Shown here: positions 33,952-44,750 of the stretch, piece by piece | How positions within the stretch are numbered: the stretch's first letter is position 1 | How the letters are laid out: the number at the start of each line of letters is the position of its first letter | Assembly (NCBI GenBank): GCA_015272325.1 | Contig: JACYLU010000011.1 | Span: 246,518-310,517 of the forward strand | DNA: 64,000 nt | DNA from: Synechococcales cyanobacterium C42_A2020_086 | Lineage (GTDB): Bacteria > Cyanobacteriota > Cyanobacteriia > Elainellales > Elainellaceae | Direction of reading: 5' to 3' | Made by a program: the position numbers and the translations under genes | Notes under the pieces: generated by a model | Databases searched by the model: none | Seen by the model: the letters and a program-made list of their open reading frames with translations, nothing else | What the model was told of the DNA's origin: nothing

Positions 33952-36900
33952 TTAAATCAGCGTCTTGAGGGTGCTCAAAAACTCATGTTCTAAATATGGC
34001 TTCGTGAAATAGGCCGTAGCCCCCAACTGCATGGCTAGCCAGCGATGTTTTTCGTTGCTGCGCGAGGTCAAAATCACTACCGGCACACTAGCCAGAGACG
34101 GATGTTGACGACGATAGCTCAGAAATTCAAACCCATTCATGTTGGGCATCTCGATATCGCAGATGATCAGCTGTACCGAAGGCATTTGCTGCAATTGCTC
34201 CACGGCTTCCTGCCCGTCTTGAGCTTGCAACACCCGGAAGCCCTCTCGTTCTAGAAACAGGGCCATGGTCCGTCGCAGGGTAACGGCATCATCGACGACC
34301 AGGACGGTGGGAGCGGGTGCAGGCTGAACAGCGGTGGGCAGGGTTGGGCTGCCTTGGGCTGCGCGCTCGGCAAACTGCGACTCACTGGGACTAATCACTG
34401 TAATGGTATCGGGGTCCTGATTCAGCCAGGTAGTTAGCAGGGCTGCCGCGTCAATCACCGGTACAGGGCTGCCATCGCCCAAAATTGAGCAGCCAAACAT
34501 GTAGCTCGGCGGAGCAAGAGCCGCCCCAAAGGGCTTGATCACCATCTCCTGCTCCATCAAAATGCGATCGACTTGCAGGGCAAAGAACTGGTGTTCCTGT
34601 CGCAGCACTAGGATGGGAGAGGCCCACTCTCGGGAAGGCAAAACCGTAGCCCAAACTCGATTGTTCGACGCATCGGGCAACGGGCAGGCATAGTGGAGTA
34701 AACTCGCCAGCGAATAGATGGGAATCGTCTGCTCTCGCCAGTGCAGCATTGGCTGCGACCCCATTTGCTGGATCTGCATCGGCTGAGGCGACAGCAAATC
34801 AGCAATGCCTTCGGCAGGCAAGGCAAAGGGTAGAGTACCCACCATACAGATAATGAGCTGGGTAATTGTCAGTGTCAGCGGTAGGTAGAGCGTGAAGGTG
34901 GTGCCCTTCCCTGGAGCCGATGTGACGCTGACAGTGCCCTTGATGGCTTGCAGTTGTGAGCGCACCACATCTAGACCAAAGCCGCGCCCCGACAGCTCAT
35001 TGATTTGCTTAGAAGTTGAGAATCCCGGTTCAAAGATAAGCTCGAAGAGCTGAGCGGGCGGTGTCAGCATGGCCTGTTCAGACGACAGCCAGCCCAACTC
35101 AACCGAACGCTCGCGGATCCGCTCTAGGTTGAGTCCCTGACCATCATCCCGCACTTCAATCACCGTCTGGTTCCCTTTGTGAAAGGCTCGCAGCTCGATC
35201 TGTCCCGTCTCGGGTTTGCCGCGCTGTTGCCGCAGCTCGGGAGGCTCAATGCCGTGGTCAAAGGCGTTGCGCAGCAGGTGTAGCAGCGGGTCGTAGAGCT
35301 TTTCTAGAATTGCCCGGTCGATCAGCACCTCCGTTCCAGTTAGGGTTAACGCAACGGGTTTGTGATAGGTCACTGATAGATCGCGCATCAAGCGAGGAAA
35401 GCGATTGATGATTTCCCCAATGGGCAACATGCGCGCCCAGACCAACTCATCGCGCAACTGCATCATCATGTGCTGCTGCTGATCCATGATTTGATGCGAC
35501 TGGCGAGCAAACAGAGCAATATCCTCGACTGATTCTTCAAGCTGCATCAGCTCTTCCAGGATCTCTTGCACCTGCAAATATAGCGGGCTATAGCGGTCCA
35601 TTTCGAGCGGGTCAAACTCGACGCCGACGGCTGCCGAAAGCGAAGCATAGTCCGGCATAGAGTCAAGGTAAGACCGCTCGGCGCTTGCATCAGGGCGCTG
35701 GGGAATCAGTCGTGGCTCAGCATTTCGGCTCAGAGGTACAGAGGCATCCAGAATCGGCGACCGCTCAGAGGCAATCAGCAACTGGTCAGACAATCCCTGC
35801 AGGTGATTAACCACCGCTTGGAAGCGAGCAAAGCGATTGCGTAACTCGCGCACGACTCGCTGCGTCTGCTCGTTTTGCAGCGCCAAGCTGCTGCGGTTGA
35901 TGGCCAGCTCCCCCACTAGATTATTCATGCGCTCTAGGCGATCGGCATCCACCCTTACAGTGAGGCTAGGTGCCAGGCTGGTTTGCCGCAGATCCATCGA
36001 TTTCCAAGGTTTCCATGGGCTGGATGGCAGGTTAGCTGGGCGCGAAACCTCAGCACGGGTGTGAGCTGCTGCATCAGCGGATTCCGAGAATGGGTCGCTC
36101 GGGGCTTCGGTCGTTCTAAAGTTGACTGTGGAGTTCAGCGCGAAGGATTGGCTAGAGGGTTCGGCTGGTGAGGCGGGAGGCACATCGGCAGCGGCTGACG
36201 GTTGTGTAGCATTTTCTGGTTCTGCCGGCGCGTCGGGATGAAGGTCCGCGACCCAGTTAGATGCATCTGGCAGATCGGCCCTGTCATGGTCTCGTTCGGT
36301 TTCTAACTCGTCCGCCGTTTCAGCCAATTCCAGATTACCAAAAAGATCATGCAGTAATGGCAGCGCATCGGCTAGCGGATCGCCAGTGCGGTCGGAGGAG
36401 TGAACTGCTGTGTGCCAATCCGCAGCGGGACTAAGCATGTCCTCGGTCAAGGCACTTTCTGTTAGCTCAGAAGAATACTGCTCTGAACTATCGTTTATAT
36501 GAGTATCTACGCTCTCTAACGAATTTTCAATATTGGTTTCCAAACTGTTTTCTAAATTGAGCGCCTCAGCTTCTGTGAGAGCGTCCAGGTTCTTCATGAA
36601 GTCATTGGTTAAAGCATCTTGCAATGTGTCATGGAGATTTTCAAGTGAACCATCTTGGAATGCTAAATCAACGCGCTCGATCTCCGTACCTTGGGCCAGC
36701 GCAACCAGAGCAGGAGAGGGACCCGGTCCACCCATGCGGTCTCCCGCTAGCACAGACTGGCGGCTGCGCTCAAAATCAATCAACGCTAGCTCGGCGATCT
36801 CTACACTGCGTTCGGGAAAAGCATCAAGGGCCTGCTGCACCATGCTGGCGATAGCGCCAAAGTTAGGCAGACTCAGCAATTCGGCGAATCCTGCAAACAC

Positions 36901-37473
36901 CTCTATCTGGGCCCGCAGTTCGCCAGCGACCTGATAGTTTTCGGGCTGAGACAGCACGGTGGCTAATCGCTCTAGGCCTTGGGCCACATCCACCTCGAAA
37001 ATGGACACGACCATGTCGATACCCATATCGACCGAGCTAGGAATATAGGTGACCGCTTGGGTCAAGGCATCGCCACAGCGCCGCTCAATCTGGCTAAACA
37101 CCGGCTCCGCCACCGCCAGCGCCATTTCCCAGTTGCAGGTTCCGGTGCGAATTTGCTCCATTAGCGGCAGTCGCAGGCAATCATAGGCTTGAAAGAGCTG
37201 ATTTTCTAGCTCCGTGTCCACGTCCAGAGCATCATTGTACAGGGCTTTGAACAGATTTTCCAGCCGATGAGCTAAAGCAGCAACGGCATCCAAGCCAACG
37301 CTGGCGGCTCCCCCCTTTAGGGAATGAGCTGACCGCATCAGCGTATGAATTTGCGCCGTGCTACGCTCGTGATGCAGTGACAGCAGCCCGGTTTCAATGA
37401 CTTGTAGGAGGTCAGGCGCTTCCTCCATAAAAAATTGATAGGCTTGGTCACGAATATCAGGATTGAGTGCCAT
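33952..37473 (-). CDS. CheA-type hybrid histidine kinase with C-terminal receiver
   Basis: The 1173-residue protein is organised as Hpt (His50 in LMRSAHSLKGGAAS), a second Hpt-like helical region, a long acidic linker rich in Ser/Glu (about residues 230-480), dimerisation domain with the marker DELVWARMLPIGEIINRFPR, HATPase (LLRNAFDHGIEPPELRQQRG and DDGQGLNLERIR), CheW-like domain and a C-terminal receiver with Asp1106 in IICDIEMPNMNGFEF. This is the layout of cyanobacterial PixL/HmpE/PilL-type kinases that control type IV pili. It is the last gene of the operon that begins at 43343 and converges on the soluble kinase gene. Confidence 0.88.
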   Translation of the reverse strand: MALNPDIRDQAYQFFMEEAPDLLQVIETGLLSLHHERSTAQIHTLMRSAHSLKGGAASVGLDAVAALAHRLENLFKALYNDALDVDTELENQLFQAYDCLRLPLMEQIRTGTCNWEMALAVAEPVFSQIERRCGDALTQAVTYIPSSVDMGIDMVVSIFEVDVAQGLERLATVLSQPENYQVAGELRAQIEVFAGFAELLSLPNFGAIASMVQQALDAFPERSVEIAELALIDFERSRQSVLAGDRMGGPGPSPALVALAQGTEIERVDLAFQDGSLENLHDTLQDALTNDFMKNLDALTEAEALNLENSLETNIENSLESVDTHINDSSEQYSSELTESALTEDMLSPAADWHTAVHSSDRTGDPLADALPLLHDLFGNLELAETADELETERDHDRADLPDASNWVADLHPDAPAEPENATQPSAAADVPPASPAEPSSQSFALNSTVNFRTTEAPSDPFSESADAAAHTRAEVSRPANLPSSPWKPWKSMDLRQTSLAPSLTVRVDADRLERMNNLVGELAINRSSLALQNEQTQRVVRELRNRFARFQAVVNHLQGLSDQLLIASERSPILDASVPLSRNAEPRLIPQRPDASAERSYLDSMPDYASLSAAVGVEFDPLEMDRYSPLYLQVQEILEELMQLEESVEDIALFARQSHQIMDQQQHMMMQLRDELVWARMLPIGEIINRFPRLMRDLSVTYHKPVALTLTGTEVLIDRAILEKLYDPLLHLLRNAFDHGIEPPELRQQRGKPETGQIELRAFHKGNQTVIEVRDDGQGLNLERIRERSVELGWLSSEQAMLTPPAQLFELIFEPGFSTSKQINELSGRGFGLDVVRSQLQAIKGTVSVTSAPGKGTTFTLYLPLTLTITQLIICMVGTLPFALPAEGIADLLSPQPMQIQQMGSQPMLHWREQTIPIYSLASLLHYACPLPDASNNRVWATVLPSREWASPILVLRQEHQFFALQVDRILMEQEMVIKPFGAALAPPSYMFGCSILGDGSPVPVIDAAALLTTWLNQDPDTITVISPSESQFAERAAQGSPTLPTAVQPAPAPTVLVVDDAVTLRRTMALFLEREGFRVLQAQDGQEAVEQLQQMPSVQLIICDIEMPNMNGFEFLSYRRQHPSLASVPVVILTSRSNEKHRWLAMQLGATAYFTKPYLEHEFLSTLKTLI

Positions 37474-37528
37474 GCTGAATGCTTAAAAACAATGAACGCC
37501 AAAATCAAAGATTGTGTGAACGCTGAGA

Positions 37529-38257
37529 TTAGCTAATAAACACAGCTCGTTTATCAAGAGCCGCAACGGAAATGCGGGCATAAGCAGAAATCCACTTGAA
37601 CAGCTCAGCAACCTCCGGCGAAATCCGAGTTTTGGCAAACAGGATAATCGCAAACAAGTTTCCTGAGGGCAACATACCCCCAAAACCCAACACAGACTTG
37701 ATCTGAAACGGGATTACAAACTCCTTTTGAGCTGGAATATGGGGACTTCCCAAGGCGTCCGGCACGTAGAACACATTGAACGTGGTTTGCTCCAGATCCA
37801 CCAGCAGCTCAGGATCAGGGTCGAGAACGGTGTTGATGTCTAGCCCAAACTGGTGAATCAGCTGAGAGATCATCGGGGCGCGACTAACAAACTCTTTGTC
37901 GATGAGCGGAATGGCCTGGTGTCCTTGGGACATTTGCCGCGAATTCCACTCTGCTTGATCGCCAGCCGTAGCCATCAGCGTTAAACACTTCGTATTCGAC
38001 AGAATGCTGCGACCGTTGACAATGCCGCGTGCCGCGAGGCGTAGCTCATCGCTCAGCTCCATGTAGGGGCAAGTCATGAAGAACCGCACCAAAGCACACG
38101 CAGACTGCCCAGTTTGAACATCAATTAAATGGTCATACAAATAGCGGATGATGCGATTTGCAACATCTTCAATGTTTTTAGCCCCTCGATCCATATTACG
38201 GAGTGCCAAGGCACAGTTGTACATATCGTCTTCAGTGAAATGTGCTAAGTCATACAT
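37529..38257 (-). CDS. Free-standing sensory (GAF-like) protein in the chemotaxis-like operon
   Basis: The 242-residue protein begins MYDLAHFTEDDMYNCALALR and continues with VANRIIRYLYDHLIDVQTGQ and SACALVRFF, the pattern of a sensory module I recall as the N-terminal part of larger histidine kinases and diguanylate cyclases. A C-terminal beta-rich region (EFVIPFQIKSVLGFGGMLPS, then NLFAIILFAKTRIS) matches the second half of such GAF-like domains. Here it is encoded alone, 55 bp upstream of cheA and 245 bp after the MCP, so it is a plausible partner of the kinase in trans. The ligand is unknown; no chromophore Cys motif or metal site is evident. Confidence 0.7.
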   Translation of the reverse strand: MYDLAHFTEDDMYNCALALRNMDRGAKNIEDVANRIIRYLYDHLIDVQTGQSACALVRFFMTCPYMELSDELRLAARGIVNGRSILSNTKCLTLMATAGDQAEWNSRQMSQGHQAIPLIDKEFVSRAPMISQLIHQFGLDINTVLDPDPELLVDLEQTTFNVFYVPDALGSPHIPAQKEFVIPFQIKSVLGFGGMLPSGNLFAIILFAKTRISPEVAELFKWISAYARISVAALDKRAVFIS

Positions 38258-38502
38258 AGGCTAATAGTTCCACGATTAGAAATGGCATCAATTATGAATC
38301 GATGAATCTCAAATCATTTAACTGATAAGAATAAATAAATTAATATTTGATCAGAATCAGAATGGCTTTGTTAATGCATTTTGAGCAACGAGATTAGCTT
38401 AGCCGCTCCACAGCTCAATCACGGGACTCTCTCGCAAGGGGCAGGGGGAGATCCGGTCCGAAGGCCTCGAATCTCCATCCCTCGCGAACCTTAGCGAACC
38501 TT

Positions 38503-40998
38503 TTAGCTAACCTTAAATCGATCGACGCTGGCTTGCAGGGTTTCTGCAACCTGCTGGAGCTGCTCAAAGGAGGAGTTCACTTGATTGGCACCCTCTGAGG
38601 TTTTGCTGGCGACAGTAGCCACGTCTTTCATAGTTTGGGCGACGGACTCAGCCGACTGCGACTGAATGACGGTCGCTTGTGCAATCGCTTCAACCAGCTC
38701 ACTAATCTTGGCGCTGGCAGTCGTGATTTTGTTCAGGCTCTGACGGGTTTCGTCCACGAGTTTGGTTCCAATCACCACCTGCTCGGTGCCAGCTTCCATG
38801 GCCACGACCACTTCGTTGGTTTCCGCCTGAATGCTGGCTACTAGCTTGCGAATTTCTTCGGTTGCTTCGGCCGATCGCTGCGCCAAAGCCCGCACCTCGC
38901 TAGCAACCACCGCAAAGCCGCGACCCGCTTCTCCGGCTCGGGTGGCTTCAATGGAGGCATTCAGTGCCAGCATGTTGGTTTGCGAGGCAAAGGCGCTAAT
39001 TAGCTCAACCACAGTGGAGATCTTTTGTGACGACTCGCCCAGATGTTTCACTTTCTTGGCGGTTTCCGCTACGGTAGACCGAATCGCCTGGATGCCGTCC
39101 ACGGTTCGGTTCATGGCCGCTTCTCCTTCTTGCACGGTTTGCGCCGTCTGCTGCACCACCGCTTCGGCTTGTTCGGCATTGTCCGCCACGACGCGCACCA
39201 CCCTCGCCATGCTCTGAATTTGCTCCAGCGCATCGGCAATTTCGTTTGCCTGTCGAGCTGCCTCTACCGAGAGCGCCTGGATGTAGGCCTCATTGCTGCG
39301 GGTGGTTTCCGTAACTTGGCTAGTGGCCTGCTGTACTTGGGTGACAATTTTCCGCAGGCTGGCTACAGTGGCGTTGTAGGAGTCAGCTAGGGTACCGATT
39401 TCGTCTGGGGTCACCTTGGCGCGCACTGTGAGATCCCCTTTACTGATCGGGTCTACCTCGCGCAGCAGTTCTAGAGCGCGTCGCTGAAGCAACTGTTTGT
39501 CTTGCTCGGAGGCTTCCTTGGCTTCTCGCAACTCGGCGGTGCGCTCTTCAACCCGCTGCTCCAACTCTTTGTTGCTGGCTTCTAGGGCGGTGAGGGTATC
39601 GCGGAGTTGGCTAGTTACACGCTGGAAGGATTGCGTCACAATCTCCAATTCGTCGGCCTCGGAGTGCAGCGAATCTTGCCAAAGAGTGCTCGTTGGATCG
39701 GCTAACCCCAGGCGCATGGCTCGCTGAGCATCAGCATCGGCTAGCGTGTTACATTCATCGAGCAACGGCTGCAAGCGTTGGTTCAACTGCCGGCTAAAGG
39801 CAAGCACCACCAGCGCCAGCAGCAAGCCCGCACTCAACGCTCCGCCCAGCACAATAGATAGAGCCGGACCATCGATCACCGAACCGGGCACCGACGCGAG
39901 CATCAGCCAGTTTGTGCCGGGAATCCGCTCGTAGGCCCAGAAAGTTCCACCAGTGCGCAGCACACCCTGTTCCGTTTGCCCCAGCTTCTCCCAAACTTCT
40001 CTGAGCTGCGGCACATCCTCCACCGTAGCCAACTCCTTCGCTTTCTGCGGATCGGGCGGATAGGCGAGCAGGTTACCCTGTTCGCTGACGATTGCGAAAA
40101 AGCCTTGATCCCGCAGCACCGGCGTGTTGATCTGTTCGCCAATGGCGGTTACGTTCACATCGAGCGTGGCCAGCCCCAGAAACTCATTGCCAGCCAAGAT
40201 GGGACGACCGTGGGTCGTAATGGTGATGCCATACCACTGATACGGTTCGTACCACTGTGGCTTCTTGGATTCGGCGATTATCTTGTAATAGTCCTGCTGG
40301 GGGTAATTGTCAGTTTCAAACAGCTCTGCATAGCGAACCGTTTGGTTAGGAGCCGGCAACACCTGACCAATCTGCCCCGGAACATTTTGATCGACATAGA
40401 AGTAGGGATAAAACCACTGACGACTGGTGACAATCTTGGACGGAGCCTGACCAAACCCCACGCCCATTGCCAGTTCGGGACGCTGCTTAAAGAACTCAAA
40501 CGCCAAGTTGCGGTAGATCTCAGGATCATCCACCTCTTGCTGTCTCAAGGTTTGCACCGTTGTGGCTAGGCTCTGCACCGATTCTTCGGCGCGGGCCAGC
40601 TGGGCTTCCACGGCTTTAGCTTGGGTACTCAGCTGACCTTGAATCTCCGTTTCAGCTTGGCGCTGAATTTTTTGATAGAAGAAGATAGACATGCCGCCTA
40701 GCCCAACTAGAGTGCCCCCAAGCACGTACAGGAATAGGCGAGAGGCAATCGAATTCTTGAATCGTACCTGCAGCTTGCGCGACTGGGGCAAGACAACTTC
40801 GGGCATCTGGGGGGTCGCTGCCGCAGAGTCAGACTCAGACGCGGAGCTATCCTCGTAGGGCAAGGGACTGGGCCTATTGTCCGCTGAATCTAAGATTTGC
40901 TCGTCTAGAACCGCTGAATCCAGCAATTCCAGGTCGGGCGGCACCGGTAAGGAGTGGGTCGAGTTGTGAGCTGAGGGGTTAGAAGGTAACTGAGTCAT
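38503..40998 (-). CDS. Methyl-accepting chemotaxis protein with periplasmic Cache domain
   Basis: The 831-residue receptor has a polar N-terminal tail (about 85 residues), TM1 ([20 protein letters not shown]), a periplasmic dCache-type sensor domain (residues about 115-370, including [20 protein letters not shown]), TM2 ([20 protein letters not shown]), HAMP-like and coiled-coil linkers (two long helices about 440-540) and a signalling domain with the hairpin [20 protein letters not shown] followed by [14 protein letters not shown]. No C-terminal CheR-binding pentapeptide is seen. PixJ phototaxis receptors carry phytochrome-type GAF domains in this place, so this receptor is more likely a chemosensor of the HmpD/PilJ kind. 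Confidence 0.88.
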   Translation of the reverse strand: MTQLPSNPSAHNSTHSLPVPPDLELLDSAVLDEQILDSADNRPSPLPYEDSSASESDSAAATPQMPEVVLPQSRKLQVRFKNSIASRLFLYVLGGTLVGLGGMSIFFYQKIQRQAETEIQGQLSTQAKAVEAQLARAEESVQSLATTVQTLRQQEVDDPEIYRNLAFEFFKQRPELAMGVGFGQAPSKIVTSRQWFYPYFYVDQNVPGQIGQVLPAPNQTVRYAELFETDNYPQQDYYKIIAESKKPQWYEPYQWYGITITTHGRPILAGNEFLGLATLDVNVTAIGEQINTPVLRDQGFFAIVSEQGNLLAYPPDPQKAKELATVEDVPQLREVWEKLGQTEQGVLRTGGTFWAYERIPGTNWLMLASVPGSVIDGPALSIVLGGALSAGLLLALVVLAFSRQLNQRLQPLLDECNTLADADAQRAMRLGLADPTSTLWQDSLHSEADELEIVTQSFQRVTSQLRDTLTALEASNKELEQRVEERTAELREAKEASEQDKQLLQRRALELLREVDPISKGDLTVRAKVTPDEIGTLADSYNATVASLRKIVTQVQQATSQVTETTRSNEAYIQALSVEAARQANEIADALEQIQSMARVVRVVADNAEQAEAVVQQTAQTVQEGEAAMNRTVDGIQAIRSTVAETAKKVKHLGESSQKISTVVELISAFASQTNMLALNASIEATRAGEAGRGFAVVASEVRALAQRSAEATEEIRKLVASIQAETNEVVVAMEAGTEQVVIGTKLVDETRQSLNKITTASAKISELVEAIAQATVIQSQSAESVAQTMKDVATVASKTSEGANQVNSSFEQLQQVAETLQASVDRFKVS

Positions 40999-41086
40999 AA
41001 TGCAGTTCTGAGCATCAACCTATAGAGGAGCAGCAGAGGGTGAATAGGGGTGCGGTCCTATGCAATCGAGAACCGCTAAGCAGAAT

Positions 41087-41674
41087 TCAAGCTGAAGCAA
41101 ATCGGGCATCGGGATGAGGGTATTGCCAGACAGTATGCAAAATAGCGTGGCCATCCAAGACCGGCACTGGTTCTGGCTGCTGCCGATAGCCCCGCAGAAA
41201 AGGTTGCAGCATCGGCAAAGTAGGCACCCCGCCAGCGAGCGGTTGAATCAGATCGGCTGTACACCACTCAATGTCCTCTACACGGTGCACAACCAGCCCT
41301 AGAGGTTTGCCTTTGGCAGCTGGATTCCCTGGATCGGTCCCATTGAGAATCACGGCTGAGCAACTGCTACTAGCAGGATAGTGATACCAAGGCGGTAAAC
41401 CGCAAAGATGGCCCAAGTCCACTATCCAGAGAATGTCGCCTCGCCAATTGTAGACGCCCATCGTCCAGGGCGGCATATGAGGCATAGGCATAATCTGGCT
41501 GATGGGCAAGGTCATTACTTCGGTGAGCTGCGGCAGAGGGAGCAAGACGGTGGTACCTGGAGCTAACCCCAATCGCAAAAATTGGTCGCCCGTAGTCTCG
41601 GGTGGAGCTGCTAAGGCAGCAGATTGGGACAATGCTGATGCTTCAGCAGCAGACAGCGGGAAAAATTCGGTCAT
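41087..41674 (-). CDS. CheW-domain adaptor protein
   Basis: The 195-residue protein is a single CheW domain: RLGLAPGTTVLLPLPQLTEV, then MPPWTMGVYNWRGDILWIVD and the second-half motif LGLVVHRVEDIEWC. It would link the MCP to CheA, as PixI/HmpC do. Its start is two bases after the stop of the CheY-like gene, indicating translational coupling. The first 30 residues are Ala/Ser-rich and probably disordered. Confidence 0.88.
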   Translation of the reverse strand: MTEFFPLSAAEASALSQSAALAAPPETTGDQFLRLGLAPGTTVLLPLPQLTEVMTLPISQIMPMPHMPPWTMGVYNWRGDILWIVDLGHLCGLPPWYHYPASSSCSAVILNGTDPGNPAAKGKPLGLVVHRVEDIEWCTADLIQPLAGGVPTLPMLQPFLRGYRQQPEPVPVLDGHAILHTVWQYPHPDARFASA

Positions 41675-41676
41675 AA

Positions 41677-42042
41677 CTATTGGCGAATGAGCTGTTTAAC
41701 GGTCTGCACAAATTCATCTTGATCGATTGGTTTTGCCAGATAGGCATCTGCGCCTTGCTTCATGCCCCAGAAGCGATCCATTTCGCTGCCTTTTGTAGAG
41801 CAAATCACAATCGGGATATCGCGGGTGGCCATATCTCCTTTGAGTTCGCGGCAGACTTCAAAGCCGCTGCAACCCGGAAGAACAACATCCAGCACCACCA
41901 CATCCGGGCGCTGCCGAGCAATGGCGGCCATAGCCTCTTCACCGCTTTGTGCCACCAGCACGGTGATGCCGCTTTGCTGTAAACAGCGAGTCAAAATCTG
42001 CATATCAGTCATTGAATCTTCAACAACAAGTGCTGTTCCCAT
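41677..42042 (-). CDS. CheY-like single-domain response regulator
   Basis: From ATG 42042, with GAGGTG six bases upstream, the protein has 121 residues and consists of one receiver domain: the acidic pocket in ALVVEDSMTDM, phospho-acceptor Asp52 in VVVLDVVLPGCSGFEV, Ser/Thr in IVICSTKGSEMD and Lys in DAYLAKPIDQDEF. It corresponds to PixH/HmpB in comparable operons, where it acts as a phosphate sink or pilus-motor regulator. Confidence 0.88.
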   Translation of the reverse strand: MGTALVVEDSMTDMQILTRCLQQSGITVLVAQSGEEAMAAIARQRPDVVVLDVVLPGCSGFEVCRELKGDMATRDIPIVICSTKGSEMDRFWGMKQGADAYLAKPIDQDEFVQTVKQLIRQ

Positions 42043-42167
42043 AATTCTCACCTCATCCATAGTTGACTGAGCTATTCAGCGTTTCCTTTGTCGCTTCTAC
42101 TTCCATCTCAGATGGTTTAGTTAAATCATGCAGAAGAACTCAAAATGCCTTTGATTCTTTAAGCACT

Positions 42168-43343
42168 CTAGTTCTGAGCAATGGTAGAAAAATTGGCTGC
42201 TTTTTTCAGGTGTTTATCAATTACACCCAGCACCAATTCAGCATTCAAAGGTTTGCTGAGGAAATCAGAAGCGCCGACGAAATTTGATCGCAGGCGATTG
42301 GCAAATCCGTCATTTCCGGTCAGGATGACGATAGGAGTGTCTTTGAAGTGCGACAGCTTGCGCAATTGCTCGCAGACTTCATAGCCATTCACGTTTGGCA
42401 TGACTAAGTCGAGAAAAATAAAGTCGGGTTTGCGAGCCAATAAAATGCCAATGGCCCGCAACGGATCTTCTACGCCCAAGAACTGATAGCCGGCGGAGGT
42501 GAGCAATCTTTCCATCATGTTGCGCACTAGGGGGCTATCATCCACGCAGGCGATCAGTTTGGCGGGTGCCAATGCCGGTGGTGTGGAAGGCACTGGGGTT
42601 GAGGCAGGCGGTGGTCTTAGAATAGGAGCTGGCAGATCAGCAACGGCCACGTACTCAATTAATCCCAACTGCACGCAGCGCTCTAGCGAGACTGCAACAT
42701 CGATGATGCTGCGACGCATTTCTACTGCCAAGTCGCGCAGGGTATTTTGCCCATCGAGCAAGTGCATCAGGGTTTTATAGAGCTGGGTTGAACCAAGTTT
42801 GCGGAATTGCTCGGGACGGCGAATCAGGGGAGCTTGATTGGGCAGACAGGCTTCTAGACGCGCATGATGCCACGCCTGCTGCTGCAAGAGCACATCAGAA
42901 ATAGCTGCTTCGACGCCAACCGGTTCTAGGCTCAAACTACTGGGCTGCAAGTGCTGGATCTGTTCGGTTACATTCGTGGCGCGCATCAGATCAAACAACA
43001 CTTCCGTGACCGTAGCCCGCACGACCTGCATCGCCTGCTCGCAGGTAATTTTTTGCTGGGCAACCCAGAGGGTGAGCAGCGCATATTCCCAGCCATAGGT
43101 CCAATCTACGGTTTCGGCATTGGCAAGATCGATCTGCCACGCCAAGCGGTAGCGAGGAATGCGCGGACAGTAAAGTGTTAGGTGACGTCGCCATCGCCGG
43201 ACTGGGTGGATGCCGCCCGTTGCGTAGACAATGCGCCCCTGGACGAAATAGAAAACCCACTTCTGTCCTGCTGGCTCCGTCTGCATCAATTGCCCGCTAA
43301 ACCGGAGCTGTTCCAGGCTTCTCAGAAAATCAATGTGTCTCAA
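42168..43343 (-). CDS. PatA-type response regulator (PATAN/DUF4388 plus receiver)
   Basis: The 391-residue protein begins at TTG 43343 (AAGGA five bases upstream). It has an N-terminal PATAN/DUF4388 domain (FLRSLEQLRFSGQLMQTEPA, then VFYFVQGRIVYATGGIHPVR), a winged-helix-like middle (LLDGQNTLRDLAVEMRRSII), a Pro-rich linker (about 240-262) and a C-terminal receiver with Asp312 in FIFLDLVMPNVNGYEV. This matches PixG/HmpA and heterocyst PatA. It is the first gene of the chemotaxis-like operon, so the promoter should lie in the 2-kb spacer upstream. Confidence 0.87.
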   Translation of the reverse strand: MRHIDFLRSLEQLRFSGQLMQTEPAGQKWVFYFVQGRIVYATGGIHPVRRWRRHLTLYCPRIPRYRLAWQIDLANAETVDWTYGWEYALLTLWVAQQKITCEQAMQVVRATVTEVLFDLMRATNVTEQIQHLQPSSLSLEPVGVEAAISDVLLQQQAWHHARLEACLPNQAPLIRRPEQFRKLGSTQLYKTLMHLLDGQNTLRDLAVEMRRSIIDVAVSLERCVQLGLIEYVAVADLPAPILRPPPASTPVPSTPPALAPAKLIACVDDSPLVRNMMERLLTSAGYQFLGVEDPLRAIGILLARKPDFIFLDLVMPNVNGYEVCEQLRKLSHFKDTPIVILTGNDGFANRLRSNFVGASDFLSKPLNAELVLGVIDKHLKKAANFSTIAQN

Positions 43344-43456
43344 TGGAGTCCTTCATGTATCTGGATAACGGTTGCAAGTGGGATCTGCGGCAGCGGAAAA
43401 CCGTTTTGCCTGACCACAGATTGTCTGTCTATGTTGTCTGACTAAGGCTGTCTGAC

Positions 43457-43506
43457 ACAGATCTAACTACAGATCTAATTACAGAGAGTAATGACAGAGA
43501 GTAATG
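43457..43506. repeat. Two adjacent short tandem duplications
   Basis: acagatctaa is repeated with a 12-bp period (43457, 43469), directly followed by acagagagtaatg repeated with a 13-bp period (43481, 43494). The block lies 114 bp upstream of the PatA-type gene, in its promoter region. Confidence 0.85.
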
Positions 43507-44750
43507 CGGACGCAGCAAAACTGAGACCGCAAAAGCCAACAGCAGATTAGTCACAGATCACTCAGAACTAAATAGCCAGAAGCAACAAAGAACTATTGAA
43601 TTAGACCGGAAGACTGCACCAAAAAACGATTGAAGAAACCAATCACTAAATGACTTCCAAACCGAGTTCTAGATTGATCTCTAGATCAAGAGTAGAGATC
43701 AAGTGTAGAATTGCGGCTGATACCTGAGTGAGGGTGAAGCGGTAGATGGCAGCGTAGGATCATTCGAGATCATTCGATTCAGGTTATTCACCTCAGGCAA
43801 GCGACAAGATTCCACTCATTTGGTAGACCCTTGAAGAGGCTACTCAAGCACCCTAGCCCTTAACGTGCGATTTTTCACATCGCGACAGCGTCCTTAAGGA
43901 CTTATCTTCACATCATGTTAAGTTCTCCGTACTGCTGCAACCCCTTTCTTGACGATTAACTGAATCTTCAAGAAGCAGCTACTTACATTTTCGCAGCAGC
44001 AGTCAGAAGGACAAGGGAGTTTTAGCGGATTTGGCTACAGCAGAAAAACTGAATTATTGATCTCCGTACTTTTAGGGTCTGAGGTAGAGTCTGGGGTGGC
44101 TGTGGCGAGCACTACTGTTTCTCGAGACACGATTACTTCCGGAAACGCTGTTCAAGTCGATTAGATAATTCAACCATTAATGGGCATTTCAATCCATTTC
44201 TGCCATCCATTCGGCAAATTTGTCAATTTGCTGGCTAGGAAAACTTGAGTCTTGCTCACTTACGATTTTGCTGCCGCTATTGACCTCGTGCCGATCGAAT
44301 TGAAGCAAACGACATTTACCAAGGCTAGAATTTTCACCAATCTATTCGAGTAGCCCAAAGCACAACCCTACTTTACGACAAGGACACCTCTTGCCACTCA
44401 CTATACTCTACTGCTGCCGACTCACCCGTACTATTACGGTCACGGATTACCCGAGCAAAGCTGGACGAACCATTGGGTCTTTCGATAAGACAGCCAGAAA
44501 GGGGCGCTGAAATCGACTTTTACCAGGGTACGGTCCCAACTTACAGCCCATTTGTGAAATTATCGGGGAGATCGTTCCTCCGGAACAGCTTCATGATTCC
44601 TTTAAATATCCTGCAACTATCAACGATCAGGACAGCCGCTCAATGACTAGGGCAATAAACCCCTTTTCCCCTAGAGAGATTGAGGAAATTAATTGGAGTC
44701 ATCCGTTCACTGGCGGCTGATCCGTTGTGTCTAACGCAACCTTATACTTC

